Shown piece by piece: positions 33,473-41,649 of a DNA stretch of 64,000 nucleotides (its first letter is position 1; the number at the start of each line of letters is the position of its first letter). Both the position numbers and the translations under genes were made by a program. Source of the DNA: Chitinispirillales bacterium (GTDB taxonomy: Bacteria; Fibrobacterota; Chitinivibrionia; Chitinivibrionales; Chitinispirillaceae); the NCBI GenBank assembly GCA_031254105.1, contig JAIRVB010000027.1:85991-149990 (forward strand), given 5' to 3'. Under the pieces are notes generated by a model that searched no databases, had not been told where the DNA came from, and saw only the letters and a program-made list of their open reading frames with translations.

Positions 33473-35500
33473 TTATTTCGGTGTTATCTTTAATTCCCAT
33501 TCCCGTTTGCCTGAATCAATCCCCAAACTGCAAGCTCCTCCCGAACTGACAAGATACCTCAGGTCAAGCTTTTTATATCCATCCCCGCCATTTTCATCCA
33601 AATACTCATTTTTCATCACAAGTATATGAGGATTAAACCCGGTGCTGAACATAAACTGATGCGCTTCTTCCTCAGCTTCCTCATTTATCAGAAACAGTTC
33701 GACATCCTTAACATTTTTTCGCCACAGTAAACTTTCAACTTCTCTCCGGCGCAATTTTTTTATCTCATTTCTGCTGCCTTCAGCGATTATCCACGCTTTA
33801 CCGTTGGGGTGAATGATTACGTTTAACGCGGCGTGACCGCTTTTGAATTCTAAATTTTGAGCGGCGGTTTGTGTTGACGAATGCAGCGTGACGAGCGCTA
33901 TTAAAAAAGCTGCCGCGCCCCCTCCTCTCAGTGCGAAAGCTCCGCGTAAATTTCGTTTTACAGCACACAGGCCAAACAGAAACAGCGACATCGCAAAAAG
34001 CGTAAGCGCGGCTGTTTTAGACACAACGATTTCGCTTAGCTTAAAATATTCACAGAATCCGCTCAAATAGATCATCAGATTCAGGAGGTTTTCAGCTCCC
34101 CATATGGCAAGATTTGACAGAGCCGCTATTGGCGACAAAACAACCGCGGCAAAAAAGAACCACATAGCCGCTCCCATAAGAGGAATAGCGATTGGATTAA
34201 AAAATATTCCGTACAATGAAAACGTCCCAAAATGATGGAGAAGTACAGGCGCGGTAGCTGCGGAGGCTGTAATTGAGAGCCACAGAGGAGACATCGTTTT
34301 GTTAAGGAGGAAATCAAGCGCCCCTTTACCGTGAAGTTTGGGCGTGAGGTCATTAAGAACCGGCTGCAGCAGAATTATACCCGCGGTGGCCGCAAAGGAG
34401 AGCTGAAAACCGGGTGAAAAGAGACTGTGAGGTGAGATATATAACCAGAGAAGCCCGGCAGTGCCTAATGAGTGTACGGAATGGTTTTTACGCTGCATAA
34501 GCATTGACAGGCAGAAGAAGGTTACCATTATAGTGGCTCTGAAAAGTGAGGGGATAAAACCGATAAAGAAGAGATATCCCCATAGGGCGCCGACCGATAA
34601 AACCGTGCGAAGCTGAGCAGGTATGCCCAGAAGCTTTAGGCCAAAGATGATCGCTGACAGCAAAAGCGCGGCGTGAAATCCTGATATGGCAAGAAGGTGG
34701 ACTACTCCGGCTTTTCTGAAAAGGGCGTCAAGCTCCTGTGACCTGTAATCGTTTTCTGCGAGAAACGCGGCGTGAAATATTCCGCGCACCTCTTTGCTTG
34801 AAGCTCTGTTTATGACAGAGTGCACTTGAGTTCTGATTGTGTGTGAGAAAATCGCCAGATGGGGAGCCTCGGGCGCGCCGCTGTCGGGCAGAACTCTGCT
34901 GATCTGAAAACTTCCCCATATGTTGTTTACGGCAAAATGCTGACGCTGGTCAAACCCAAGCGGGCCAGCGGCGGATTGGGGCGCAATGTATTTACCCTGA
35001 ATTGTTATGGTTCCCAGAGGCGGGACAGGGTTGCGCGATGAACATTTTAGCGTCTTGTTTCTAAATAACCGCTCAACTTTTTTGTCGGAAGCACCGATAA
35101 CTTTACAACGAAAGAGCGCTGTTGAATACGCGGATGAGGTAACAGGACTTGAGATTCTGACTTTGAGCGTTAAAAGCTGGTTATGTTCGCTCACCGCTTC
35201 CACTTTTTGATAAAAAGAGTGAAGGTTTGTTTCTGTACATGTAAGAAGCGCGGCTCCGCTGAGGCCAAACATTATGATCCTAAAAAACAGCCTGCGGCAA
35301 AGAATTCCCGCGAGAGCGGAAAAAATGGTTGCCAAAATAAGCGGTCTGATATAAAATATAGGTAGAAGAGGCGTGTGCAGGCTAAGACAGAGTTTTGCGA
35401 TACAGATGCCTGCTGAAATACCGGTAAAGGCTGCGAATCCTGGCAGACGCATCCAATAACAGAGTCCGGGAAATGCGGCGGCAATTTTTTTTGTCAACAT
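33473..35500 (-). CDS. ComEC/Rec2-family DNA-uptake channel, short form
   Basis: A 675-residue polytopic membrane protein. The competence domain signature HLLAISGFHAALLLSAIIFG is clear, and the N-terminal OB-like DUF4131 region precedes it (RVSVISSPVTS-type strands around residue 110-180). ComEC carries imported single-stranded DNA across the inner membrane. The C-terminal part (from about residue 555) has the position of the usual metallo-beta-lactamase-like nuclease domain, but I see no DVGQGDA or HxHxDH motif, so the nuclease site appears lost. Start codon ATG is not preceded by a strong ribosome-binding site. No other competence gene is in the window. Confidence 0.85.
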   Translation of the reverse strand: MLTKKIAAAFPGLCYWMRLPGFAAFTGISAGICIAKLCLSLHTPLLPIFYIRPLILATIFSALAGILCRRLFFRIIMFGLSGAALLTCTETNLHSFYQKVEAVSEHNQLLTLKVRISSPVTSSAYSTALFRCKVIGASDKKVERLFRNKTLKCSSRNPVPPLGTITIQGKYIAPQSAAGPLGFDQRQHFAVNNIWGSFQISRVLPDSGAPEAPHLAIFSHTIRTQVHSVINRASSKEVRGIFHAAFLAENDYRSQELDALFRKAGVVHLLAISGFHAALLLSAIIFGLKLLGIPAQLRTVLSVGALWGYLFFIGFIPSLFRATIMVTFFCLSMLMQRKNHSVHSLGTAGLLWLYISPHSLFSPGFQLSFAATAGIILLQPVLNDLTPKLHGKGALDFLLNKTMSPLWLSITASAATAPVLLHHFGTFSLYGIFFNPIAIPLMGAAMWFFFAAVVLSPIAALSNLAIWGAENLLNLMIYLSGFCEYFKLSEIVVSKTAALTLFAMSLFLFGLCAVKRNLRGAFALRGGGAAAFLIALVTLHSSTQTAAQNLEFKSGHAALNVIIHPNGKAWIIAEGSRNEIKKLRRREVESLLWRKNVKDVELFLINEEAEEEAHQFMFSTGFNPHILVMKNEYLDENGGDGYKKLDLRYLVSSGGACSLGIDSGKREWELKITPK

Positions 35501-35636
35501 TTCTCAGGTCATGGACATATATTTAACGGATTACTGGGAACTTTTAGAGGAGAGCGGAGAATTCAATATAATTGGTTTTACGCTAATGCGGCTAATTTTT
35601 TTAAATATTATTTGGACGCGCGTTTCATTTACATAG

Positions 35637-35762
35637 TCATTCAACTTGAAAAAGAGTTTTATTAATGCAGAAATAGATGGCAGAATGCAGAAATGAGGTG
35701 ATTTGATCTTCTATTTCTGCATTCGGCCATCTATTTTAAAGTTGAATTATTATATACCAACG
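35637..35762 (+). repeat. MITE-like hairpin repeat, copy C
   Basis: Outer arms CATTCAACTTGAAAA and TTTTAAAGTTGAATTAT, inner arms AATGCAGAAATAGATGGC and GGCCATCTATTT. A second AATGCAGAAAT and its complement ATTTCTGCATT lie inside. Its full-length relative, in inverted orientation, is at 11866-11986. Confidence 0.75.
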
Positions 35763-35784
35763 GGAACGATGAATCATGCATCGC

Positions 35785-35801
35785 AATAATCATTACTAAA
35801 A
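35785..35801 (+). promoter_or_regulatory. 17-bp intergenic motif, copy 2
   Basis: AATAATCATTACTAAAA, identical to the hemL copy, followed at once by the GGGGAAG ribosome-binding site of the next gene. Confidence 0.45.
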
Positions 35802-35810
35802 GGGGAAGTT

Positions 35811-36746
35811 TTGCGCAACGGTCGGAATTACACTATACTGCTTATTGATGATGAGCCTGTGGTCAGGGATATGATTTCGGAATTTCTTTCTCAGGAAGAG
35901 ATGTATGAAGTTTTGACAGCAGAGAGCGGCGAGGCCGCGCTTGAGATCTTGAAAGAGAAGCATGCGGATGTAGATCTTGTACTGTCGGATGTTAACATGC
36001 CGGGTATGAAGGGATTTGACCTGCTCAAAATTGTAAAGCAGCAATACCCAAAAGTCAAAAGAGTTCTTATTACCGCCTACAATGTCGAGGATTATCTGGA
36101 TCTTGCTCTTAGTCATGACATCGGAAATATTTTTGTAAAATCGGTGCCGTTTAATTTTTCAGAACTTTCGCGAATTCTTAAAAACCTTCTGGAAGACAGT
36201 ATTTTCGGGCTAAAAAGATATTTCGCTCCTGAGGTTCAAATTCACCGCAATATGGTACAAAGTTCTACCAATCTTGAAGCTGAGGCTCATAGAGTAGTTA
36301 CTGTTGTCAATGACCAGGCGAGAGGCAAAAAACTTGAGCTTGTAATTTTTGAATTGTTAACTAATGCGATATTTTACGGTATCCGCAATGAGGATCCGGC
36401 GGATAAACAGAACTGGAAACTTGACTTTGAACTCACGGAGGAAACCGCCGTAGAGATAGAGGTCGCCGTTGATTCTGAAAAGTACGCTGTTTCGGTAAAG
36501 GACAGGGGAGGGAAGCTCAAAAAACAGGATGTGCTTTACTGGCTGCACCGCCAGGTCGCGCAGAATGACAAAGGGATGCCTATCGGACTCTTTGACACAC
36601 ATGGCCGCGGCCTTTTTATCGCAAGACGCTACATCGACAGGCTTATTGTAAATATAGACCGCAATAACCGGACAGAGATTATTGTATTAAATTATTTGAA
36701 TAAGGTTTATTCCGGGTCAAAGCCGATTTATATAAATGAGCTTTAG
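35811..36746 (+). CDS. Receiver domain fused to an RsbW-like HATPase
   Basis: A 311-residue signalling protein. The N-terminal receiver (residues 1-125) has the acidic pair LLIDDEP, phospho-acceptor in LVLSDVNMPGMKG, and the conserved lysine in IFVKSVPF. A linker leads to a GHKL ATPase domain of the anti-sigma-factor/serine-kinase kind, with the N-box ELLTNAIFYG and a G-box GRGLFIARRYIDRL, but no dimerisation or H-box histidine. It may thus be a phosphorylation-controlled partner-switching kinase. The TTG start at 35811 has AAAAGGGGAAGT before it. No anti-anti-sigma gene is adjacent. Confidence 0.82.
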   Translation: MRNGRNYTILLIDDEPVVRDMISEFLSQEEMYEVLTAESGEAALEILKEKHADVDLVLSDVNMPGMKGFDLLKIVKQQYPKVKRVLITAYNVEDYLDLALSHDIGNIFVKSVPFNFSELSRILKNLLEDSIFGLKRYFAPEVQIHRNMVQSSTNLEAEAHRVVTVVNDQARGKKLELVIFELLTNAIFYGIRNEDPADKQNWKLDFELTEETAVEIEVAVDSEKYAVSVKDRGGKLKKQDVLYWLHRQVAQNDKGMPIGLFDTHGRGLFIARRYIDRLIVNIDRNNRTEIIVLNYLNKVYSGSKPIYINEL

Positions 36747-36785
36747 TTCAAATTATAATGTATAATGTAAAATGTACAAATAAAG
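36747..36785. repeat. Repeat half-arm with TACAAAT-type words
   Basis: CAAATTATAATGTATAATGT followed by AAAATGTACAAATAAAG immediately after a stop codon. No matching right arm is seen before the next gene. Confidence 0.45.
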
Positions 36786-36867
36786 ACAGTTTGATATGAT
36801 GATTGCGATGATAAAGAATATCGCGCGTCAATAATATATATGGGCTTAATATATTCCTCGCATAATG

Positions 36868-36884
36868 ATAATCACTACTAAAAA
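36868..36884 (+). promoter_or_regulatory. 17-bp intergenic motif, copy 3
   Basis: GATAATCACTACTAAAA. Its last base is the A of the next gene's ATG, so no separate ribosome-binding site lies between them. Confidence 0.45.
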
Positions 36885-37801
36885 TGGTTTTTTCTTGTGA
36901 AGTTCCTTCTAATGTTCGTGAGCCGGTTTTTATTGCGGATTATCTTTGCGCGAGATTTACTTATCATGATAAGGCGCGGTGGGTTGGTGTAATTCGTGAA
37001 GGCCGTGTTTTTATTAACGCTGCGGTTTGTACTGAGGATGATTGTGTTACCGCCGGCGATACTATTTCTTATGATCCAGGTGAGTGGGAGGAACCTTACG
37101 CAGATCTTTCCTACTCGGTAATTTATGAGGATGAGTGGATTTTGGGCGTCAATAAGCCGGGTAATCTGCTTGTTCACCGCGCTGGTAAATCATTTCGCAA
37201 TAATTTAGTTTATCAGCTTCGCAATGTACATTCGCCGCTGTATCCTCATTGCCACCCTGTTCACAGGCTTGACAGGGAGACGTCGGGGGTAGTCCTGTTT
37301 GCGAAGGACTCGCGGCAGGGGGCGGTTTTCGGTAAGATTTTCAGCGAACAGAAAGCGCACAAAACTTACAAGGCGGTTGTGAGCGGCAAGTTCGATTTCG
37401 GGACCCCTTACACAATAGAACAACCTGTCGGCGCGGATAAAGAAAGCGGTATTAACTTCAGATTCAGGGTTGATGAGAGCGGTAAGAGCGCTGTAACAGT
37501 AATTGAGCGCGCGCAAGTTTACGAAAACGGTTTTACTCTGCTCACAATCAGGCCGGTTACCGGACGCACTCATCAGATACGGGTACATCTTGCGCATTTG
37601 GGTTTCCCGATTATCGGCGACAGGCTTTATGGTTTGAGCGCATCGGAATATCTTTCAAAAACTCGTGACGAGATAACGGGCGGTTTGCCCTGCCGTCAGG
37701 CGCTCCACTGCAAATCTCTCTCTTTTGTCCATCCTTATACGGGTGAGCGCTGCGAAATAAAAGCTGAGCTGCCGCCGGATATCAAAGAGAGACTGAATTA
37801 A
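36884..37801 (+). CDS. Pseudouridine synthase, RluA family
   Basis: A 305-residue RNA pseudouridine synthase. An S4-like N-terminal part (WVGVIREGRVFINAAVCTED) precedes the catalytic domain with the active-site motif HPVHRLDRETSGVVLFAKD and the C-terminal GRTHQIRVHLAHLGFPIIGD. The target (tRNA or 23S rRNA) is not assigned. The ATG at 36884 directly follows the 17-bp motif and has no recognisable Shine-Dalgarno sequence; initiation may be leaderless-like or use another start. Confidence 0.92.
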   Translation: MVFSCEVPSNVREPVFIADYLCARFTYHDKARWVGVIREGRVFINAAVCTEDDCVTAGDTISYDPGEWEEPYADLSYSVIYEDEWILGVNKPGNLLVHRAGKSFRNNLVYQLRNVHSPLYPHCHPVHRLDRETSGVVLFAKDSRQGAVFGKIFSEQKAHKTYKAVVSGKFDFGTPYTIEQPVGADKESGINFRFRVDESGKSAVTVIERAQVYENGFTLLTIRPVTGRTHQIRVHLAHLGFPIIGDRLYGLSASEYLSKTRDEITGGLPCRQALHCKSLSFVHPYTGERCEIKAELPPDIKERLN

Positions 37802-37875
37802 ATTTTATTTTGACAGAAGCATTATATATTTTTTAACTCTTTTAGTAAGATTTACATTTAAGCTCAGGAGTGCAA

Positions 37876-38562
37876 ATGGACAAGTTAATCTACAAAGGCA
37901 AAACTAAAGACGTCTACGCGCTTGAGGATGGAAACATCTCTTTAAAATTCAAGGATGATGTAACAGGAGAGAACGGGAAGTTTGATCCGGGCGCGAATAC
38001 TGTTGGATTGACTATAGACGGCGCGGGCAAAGCTGGTTTGCGGCTCACAAAACATTTTTTCGAAATCTTACGGCAAAAAGGAGTTCCCACTCACTACATA
38101 GACGCAGACCTCAGCAGCGCAGCCATGACAGTCAAACCAGCGGCGGTGTTTGGCAAAGGACTTGAGGTGATCTGCCGCTACAGGGCAGTAGGCAGTTTCT
38201 ACCGCCGCTACGGAGCCTACATAAACGAAGGCGCCGACTTAGCCGCTTTTGTGGAAGTCACCATAAAGGATGATGAGCGAGGCGATCCGGCTATAAGTGA
38301 CGACGCTCTTGAGATGCTTGGTATTTTGTCAAAAGATGAATACAAAATCCTCAAAGACCTCACAATAAAGACCGCCGGCATCGTTAAGGATGAACTCGCC
38401 CAAAAAGGTCTTGAACTCTATGACATTAAATTTGAGTTCGGAAGGGTAAAACCTGATAACAGCATTGTTCTCATAGATGAAATCTCAGGGGGCAACATGA
38501 GAGTGTATAAAAACGGCGTGTATATCGAACCGCTTGAGCTTGAAAGGCTAATGCAGAAATAA
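37876..38562 (+). CDS. purC: Phosphoribosylaminoimidazole-succinocarboxamide synthase
   Basis: PurC makes SAICAR from CAIR and aspartate with ATP in purine synthesis. The 228-residue protein shows IYKGKTKDVYALEDG (nucleotide loop), RYRAVGSFYRRYGAY, DDALEMLGILSKDEY and IVLIDEISGGNMRVYK. I take ATG 37876, which has CAGGAGTGCAA upstream, over a GTG two codons earlier. The last residues (LMQK) and the TAA are encoded by the intergenic-repeat word AATGCAGAAATAA, the same ending as hemB. The AT-rich defence island begins 6 bp after the stop. Confidence 0.95.
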   Translation: MDKLIYKGKTKDVYALEDGNISLKFKDDVTGENGKFDPGANTVGLTIDGAGKAGLRLTKHFFEILRQKGVPTHYIDADLSSAAMTVKPAAVFGKGLEVICRYRAVGSFYRRYGAYINEGADLAAFVEVTIKDDERGDPAISDDALEMLGILSKDEYKILKDLTIKTAGIVKDELAQKGLELYDIKFEFGRVKPDNSIVLIDEISGGNMRVYKNGVYIEPLELERLMQK

Positions 38563-38567
38563 TAATG
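38549..38567. repeat. MITE-like repeat, copy D (left half)
   Basis: TAATGCAGAAATAATAATG, the same sequence that opens copy A after hemB. Its expected continuation (CAGAATGCAGAAATAAA) is found 5.16 kb away at 43731, on the far side of the defence island. Confidence 0.65.
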
Positions 38568-38674
38568 TTGTGCGCAAGGCGTGGAGCAGCACATCGTGAA
38601 AAGACAAAATTGGTATGACGACTGAAAATATGATTAAGTGAATATTTAAAAAAAAATAATATGGCATTTGTGAT

Positions 38675-39919
38675 ATGGTAGAAAATTTCATAACAATAGA
38701 TGGTAAAAGAGAAACAGTAGAAATAGAAGATACAAAACTTTCTGTCGAAAGTGAAGTACTTGCTTTTTTCAGAGATGAAGAAAAGATACCTCTAAACAAA
38801 CTCACAAAATATTACTTGAATGAAAATCTACATTTTTTGTGTGGTTCAGGTACCTCTGCCTCTATTGGTGGGAAAACGATTAACAAAGGAATAAATCCTT
38901 TTGATTCAATTATTGCTGAACTTAAAGCAATCAACACACCAAAAGAACACATTGTTCAACTTATAAAATATCTTGAATCAACAGACTTGTTGGAAAAGAA
39001 ATTCGACAAAATCAATCAAGAATATTTATACTATCTGAATAATAAAGAGGATTTGACAACCGCAAACGAAATCAAAGTTTATTTGAATAAGGCGTTAAAA
39101 ATATTTGTTGATAGTTATGTTCCATTTCCGATAGAATATATTGCGGATCAACTTGATACGCATGAGTTGTTTATCAATAAAATCATTAGCAGAAAAGAAA
39201 CTTTGAACAGACCTAAAATTTTCACGCCTAATTATGATTTGGCTTTTGAAAATGCCTGTGAAAAAATCGGAGTTAGTTACAATAACGGTTTTCGTGGTGT
39301 TCATATGCGAAAATTTGACCCCGACACTTTTTCAAATGAAACTTATATCAAACAAGATTCTGTTGAAAAAGGAAAACGAATTGCAACTTATCTCAATATA
39401 TACAAATTGCACGGAAGCATTTCTTGGCAATATGCAGAAAACATTAACGACCTCTATAATTTAAAGGAAATTCAAATCTCGGACACGCTTAAAAAAACAG
39501 ATTTTTCGTTGGATAGTTTGATGGTTTTTCCTATTCAAACAAAAAAATCGTATTCGCTTGATTTACCTTATAGTGAGTTGTTTCGCAATTTCTCAAAGTG
39601 CCTTACCGAAAGTCAAAATACATTGGTCATAATCGGTTATTCGTTTTTAGATGAACATATTAACGACATAATTAGAACAGGGCTTTACAATCCAAATCTC
39701 ACAATGATTATTCATTCATACGATATTATTGACGACAAAAGTCCCCAATTTCTACAAACAATAAAAAATAGAAGCATTGACGATACCAGAATAATATTGT
39801 TTGAAGGCAAATTGGTAGGCGACTTTTCAAACATTGTCAAATATTTGATTCCGTTAAATTCATATCTTACGCCAAAAGACACAATCATAGATACATTGAC
39901 TAAATTAACAAAGATATAA
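38675..39919 (+). CDS. SIR2-domain defence effector (Nezha/SIR2-HerA)
   Basis: A 414-residue SIR2-fold protein. The Rossmann entry is FLCGSGTSASIGG, the catalytic asparagine is in FTPNYDLAF, the catalytic histidine in YKLHGSISW, and the distal NAD-site element is VIIGYSFLDEHINDII. SIR2 effectors in anti-phage systems hydrolyse NAD+ on infection. The HerA-like ATPase gene follows after 2 bp, the arrangement of SIR2-HerA (Nezha) systems, whose products form a large complex. No strong ribosome-binding site precedes the ATG. Confidence 0.88.
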   Translation: MVENFITIDGKRETVEIEDTKLSVESEVLAFFRDEEKIPLNKLTKYYLNENLHFLCGSGTSASIGGKTINKGINPFDSIIAELKAINTPKEHIVQLIKYLESTDLLEKKFDKINQEYLYYLNNKEDLTTANEIKVYLNKALKIFVDSYVPFPIEYIADQLDTHELFINKIISRKETLNRPKIFTPNYDLAFENACEKIGVSYNNGFRGVHMRKFDPDTFSNETYIKQDSVEKGKRIATYLNIYKLHGSISWQYAENINDLYNLKEIQISDTLKKTDFSLDSLMVFPIQTKKSYSLDLPYSELFRNFSKCLTESQNTLVIIGYSFLDEHINDIIRTGLYNPNLTMIIHSYDIIDDKSPQFLQTIKNRSIDDTRIILFEGKLVGDFSNIVKYLIPLNSYLTPKDTIIDTLTKLTKI

Positions 39920-39921
39920 TT

Positions 39922-41448
39922 ATGGCATTTAAAATTGGCGAAGTGTATAAAATTTCCAATCGTTATTTGGAAGTAATTCATAACAAAGACATTTTCTCGA
40001 AGCCCGTATCTTCAGGCAAAGGACTTCATATTGTCGGAATGTTAAATAGCTATGTGTCAATACCTTTGTTCAATTCTCAAAATGCTATAGGAATTATTTT
40101 TGAGCAATTAGAGCCAGCAAAAGAACGAGATATTTTGTTTGACCCAAAAGCGGAAACAATCATTTCTAAAATAAGGCTTATTGGAACATTCAATCATTTA
40201 AACAAAAAATTCAAAAGAGGAACAGATTATTTCCCTGTATTGGCTTCCGATGTTTTTACCATTGAAGAAAAAGAACTTGATGCCATTTACAGTTCTACCA
40301 TTAAACCCGATTCGGCAACTTTAGAAATTGGAAGTGACATCTTCTTTGAACAAATAAAAATAAATGCAGACCCCAATGTTTTATTTGGTAAACATTGTGC
40401 TATTTTTGGAAATACGGGAAGTGGAAAATCTTGTACGGTAACTTCGATTTTACAGGGAGTATATCACGATAAAAATAGATTACACAATGCCAAAAACAAA
40501 AATCTAAAAACAATAATTATTGATTCCAACGATGAATATTCAGATATTTTCAACGAAAATGGAGTTAAACCCGATTGGGTTGTTTTGAAAGATTATTCAG
40601 ATTTAGAATTGTCGCATAAAGACTTAAGTTTTTACGAATTAACGCAACTATTACAGGAAGATTCGCCTAATGTCATTCCATATTTGAAAGAAGCGGTAAT
40701 GGCTTTGAAAAACACAAGCAATGTGGACGATAAGCAATATTATGAATTTGCACAATTACGAACAAAAATTGAAGAGGCTGTTCCATTGGATAAAAATGGT
40801 AAAAAAGACAATTTTACGATTGGATTTTTAAAGCATATAATCAATCGAATTAAGCATTTTTCGTCAGACGAAAGATTTAATTCGGTATTCAACAAGCAAG
40901 GAAATTCGATTGAAGATTTTCTCAACTCTCAAACAGAAAAGGTTTTGATATTATCTTTACGAGTGCCAAATGATACACTTGCGTTGCTTGTTTATATGAT
41001 AAGTAAAAGCATTTTTCACTACAAATCTAATCCAGCCAATAGAGAAAAAGAAAATATCTTACTTGTATTAGAAGAAGCACACAGATACATTGCGACTGTA
41101 TCCACCGACCAACTCAACAACTTTTATATCGACAAATTAGCAAGGGAGGGGCGAAAATTTGGCGTAAATTTAATGGTTTCTACGCAAAGACCGTCCGAAG
41201 TTTCAAATACAGTTATTTCTCAATGCAATTCATTGATTGTACACAAAATAACAAACTGCAGAGATTTGGATTTTATAAAAAATACAATTGAATATGACGA
41301 TAAAAGCCAGATTGACTTGCTTTCAGGTTTGAAACAACAGCAAGCATTGGTTTTAGGCGAAGCATTTGCGTTTTCGTCATTGATAAAAATTGCAGACGCA
41401 AATCCTTTACCTCATAGCGAAACTCCGAAAATATTTACAAACGACTGA
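39922..41448 (+). CDS. HerA-like ATPase (SIR2-HerA defence partner)
   Basis: A 508-residue HerA/FtsK-type hexameric ATPase. An N-terminal HAS-barrel-like region (residues 1-110) is followed by Walker A CAIFGNTGSGKSCTV and Walker B NILLVLEEAHRYI, with the sensor/arginine region LAREGRKFGVNLMVSTQRPSE. HerA rings bind DNA and, in Nezha systems, form a supramolecular assembly with SIR2 that has NADase and nuclease activity. Encoded 2 bp after sir2, so translation is coupled. Low GC and Lys/Asn-rich composition fit the island. Confidence 0.9.
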   Translation: MAFKIGEVYKISNRYLEVIHNKDIFSKPVSSGKGLHIVGMLNSYVSIPLFNSQNAIGIIFEQLEPAKERDILFDPKAETIISKIRLIGTFNHLNKKFKRGTDYFPVLASDVFTIEEKELDAIYSSTIKPDSATLEIGSDIFFEQIKINADPNVLFGKHCAIFGNTGSGKSCTVTSILQGVYHDKNRLHNAKNKNLKTIIIDSNDEYSDIFNENGVKPDWVVLKDYSDLELSHKDLSFYELTQLLQEDSPNVIPYLKEAVMALKNTSNVDDKQYYEFAQLRTKIEEAVPLDKNGKKDNFTIGFLKHIINRIKHFSSDERFNSVFNKQGNSIEDFLNSQTEKVLILSLRVPNDTLALLVYMISKSIFHYKSNPANREKENILLVLEEAHRYIATVSTDQLNNFYIDKLAREGRKFGVNLMVSTQRPSEVSNTVISQCNSLIVHKITNCRDLDFIKNTIEYDDKSQIDLLSGLKQQQALVLGEAFAFSSLIKIADANPLPHSETPKIFTND

Positions 41449-41649
41449 TTATGATATATAAAGCTTGTACGCAATGAGGCGGTTTGGTAAAAGTGTGTGT
41501 GTGTCGTACATTACTACAAATAAGACAAAAACCACTTTTTTACTCATAAATATAACCCCTCGTACTCAAACAATTGTATTTTATGGTATGGTTTAACTTT
41601 TTGGCTACTAAATTGGGGCGAGATTCATACCTTTACAGGAAAGTTGTAG

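Larger units (their letters stand above)
35501..35810. other. Gap with a MITE-like repeat and a 17-bp motif
   Basis: 310 bp between divergent comEC-like and receiver-HATPase genes. It holds repeat copy C (35637-35762) and the 17-bp motif (35785-35801). No other gene is seen. Confidence 0.6.

Noticed and set aside
41449..41649. Second cassette boundary between herA and the methyltransferase gene
   Set aside because: CTTGTACGCAATGAGGCGG loosely recalls the island's left end (TTGTGCGCAAGGCG), but the match is too weak to claim a boundary.
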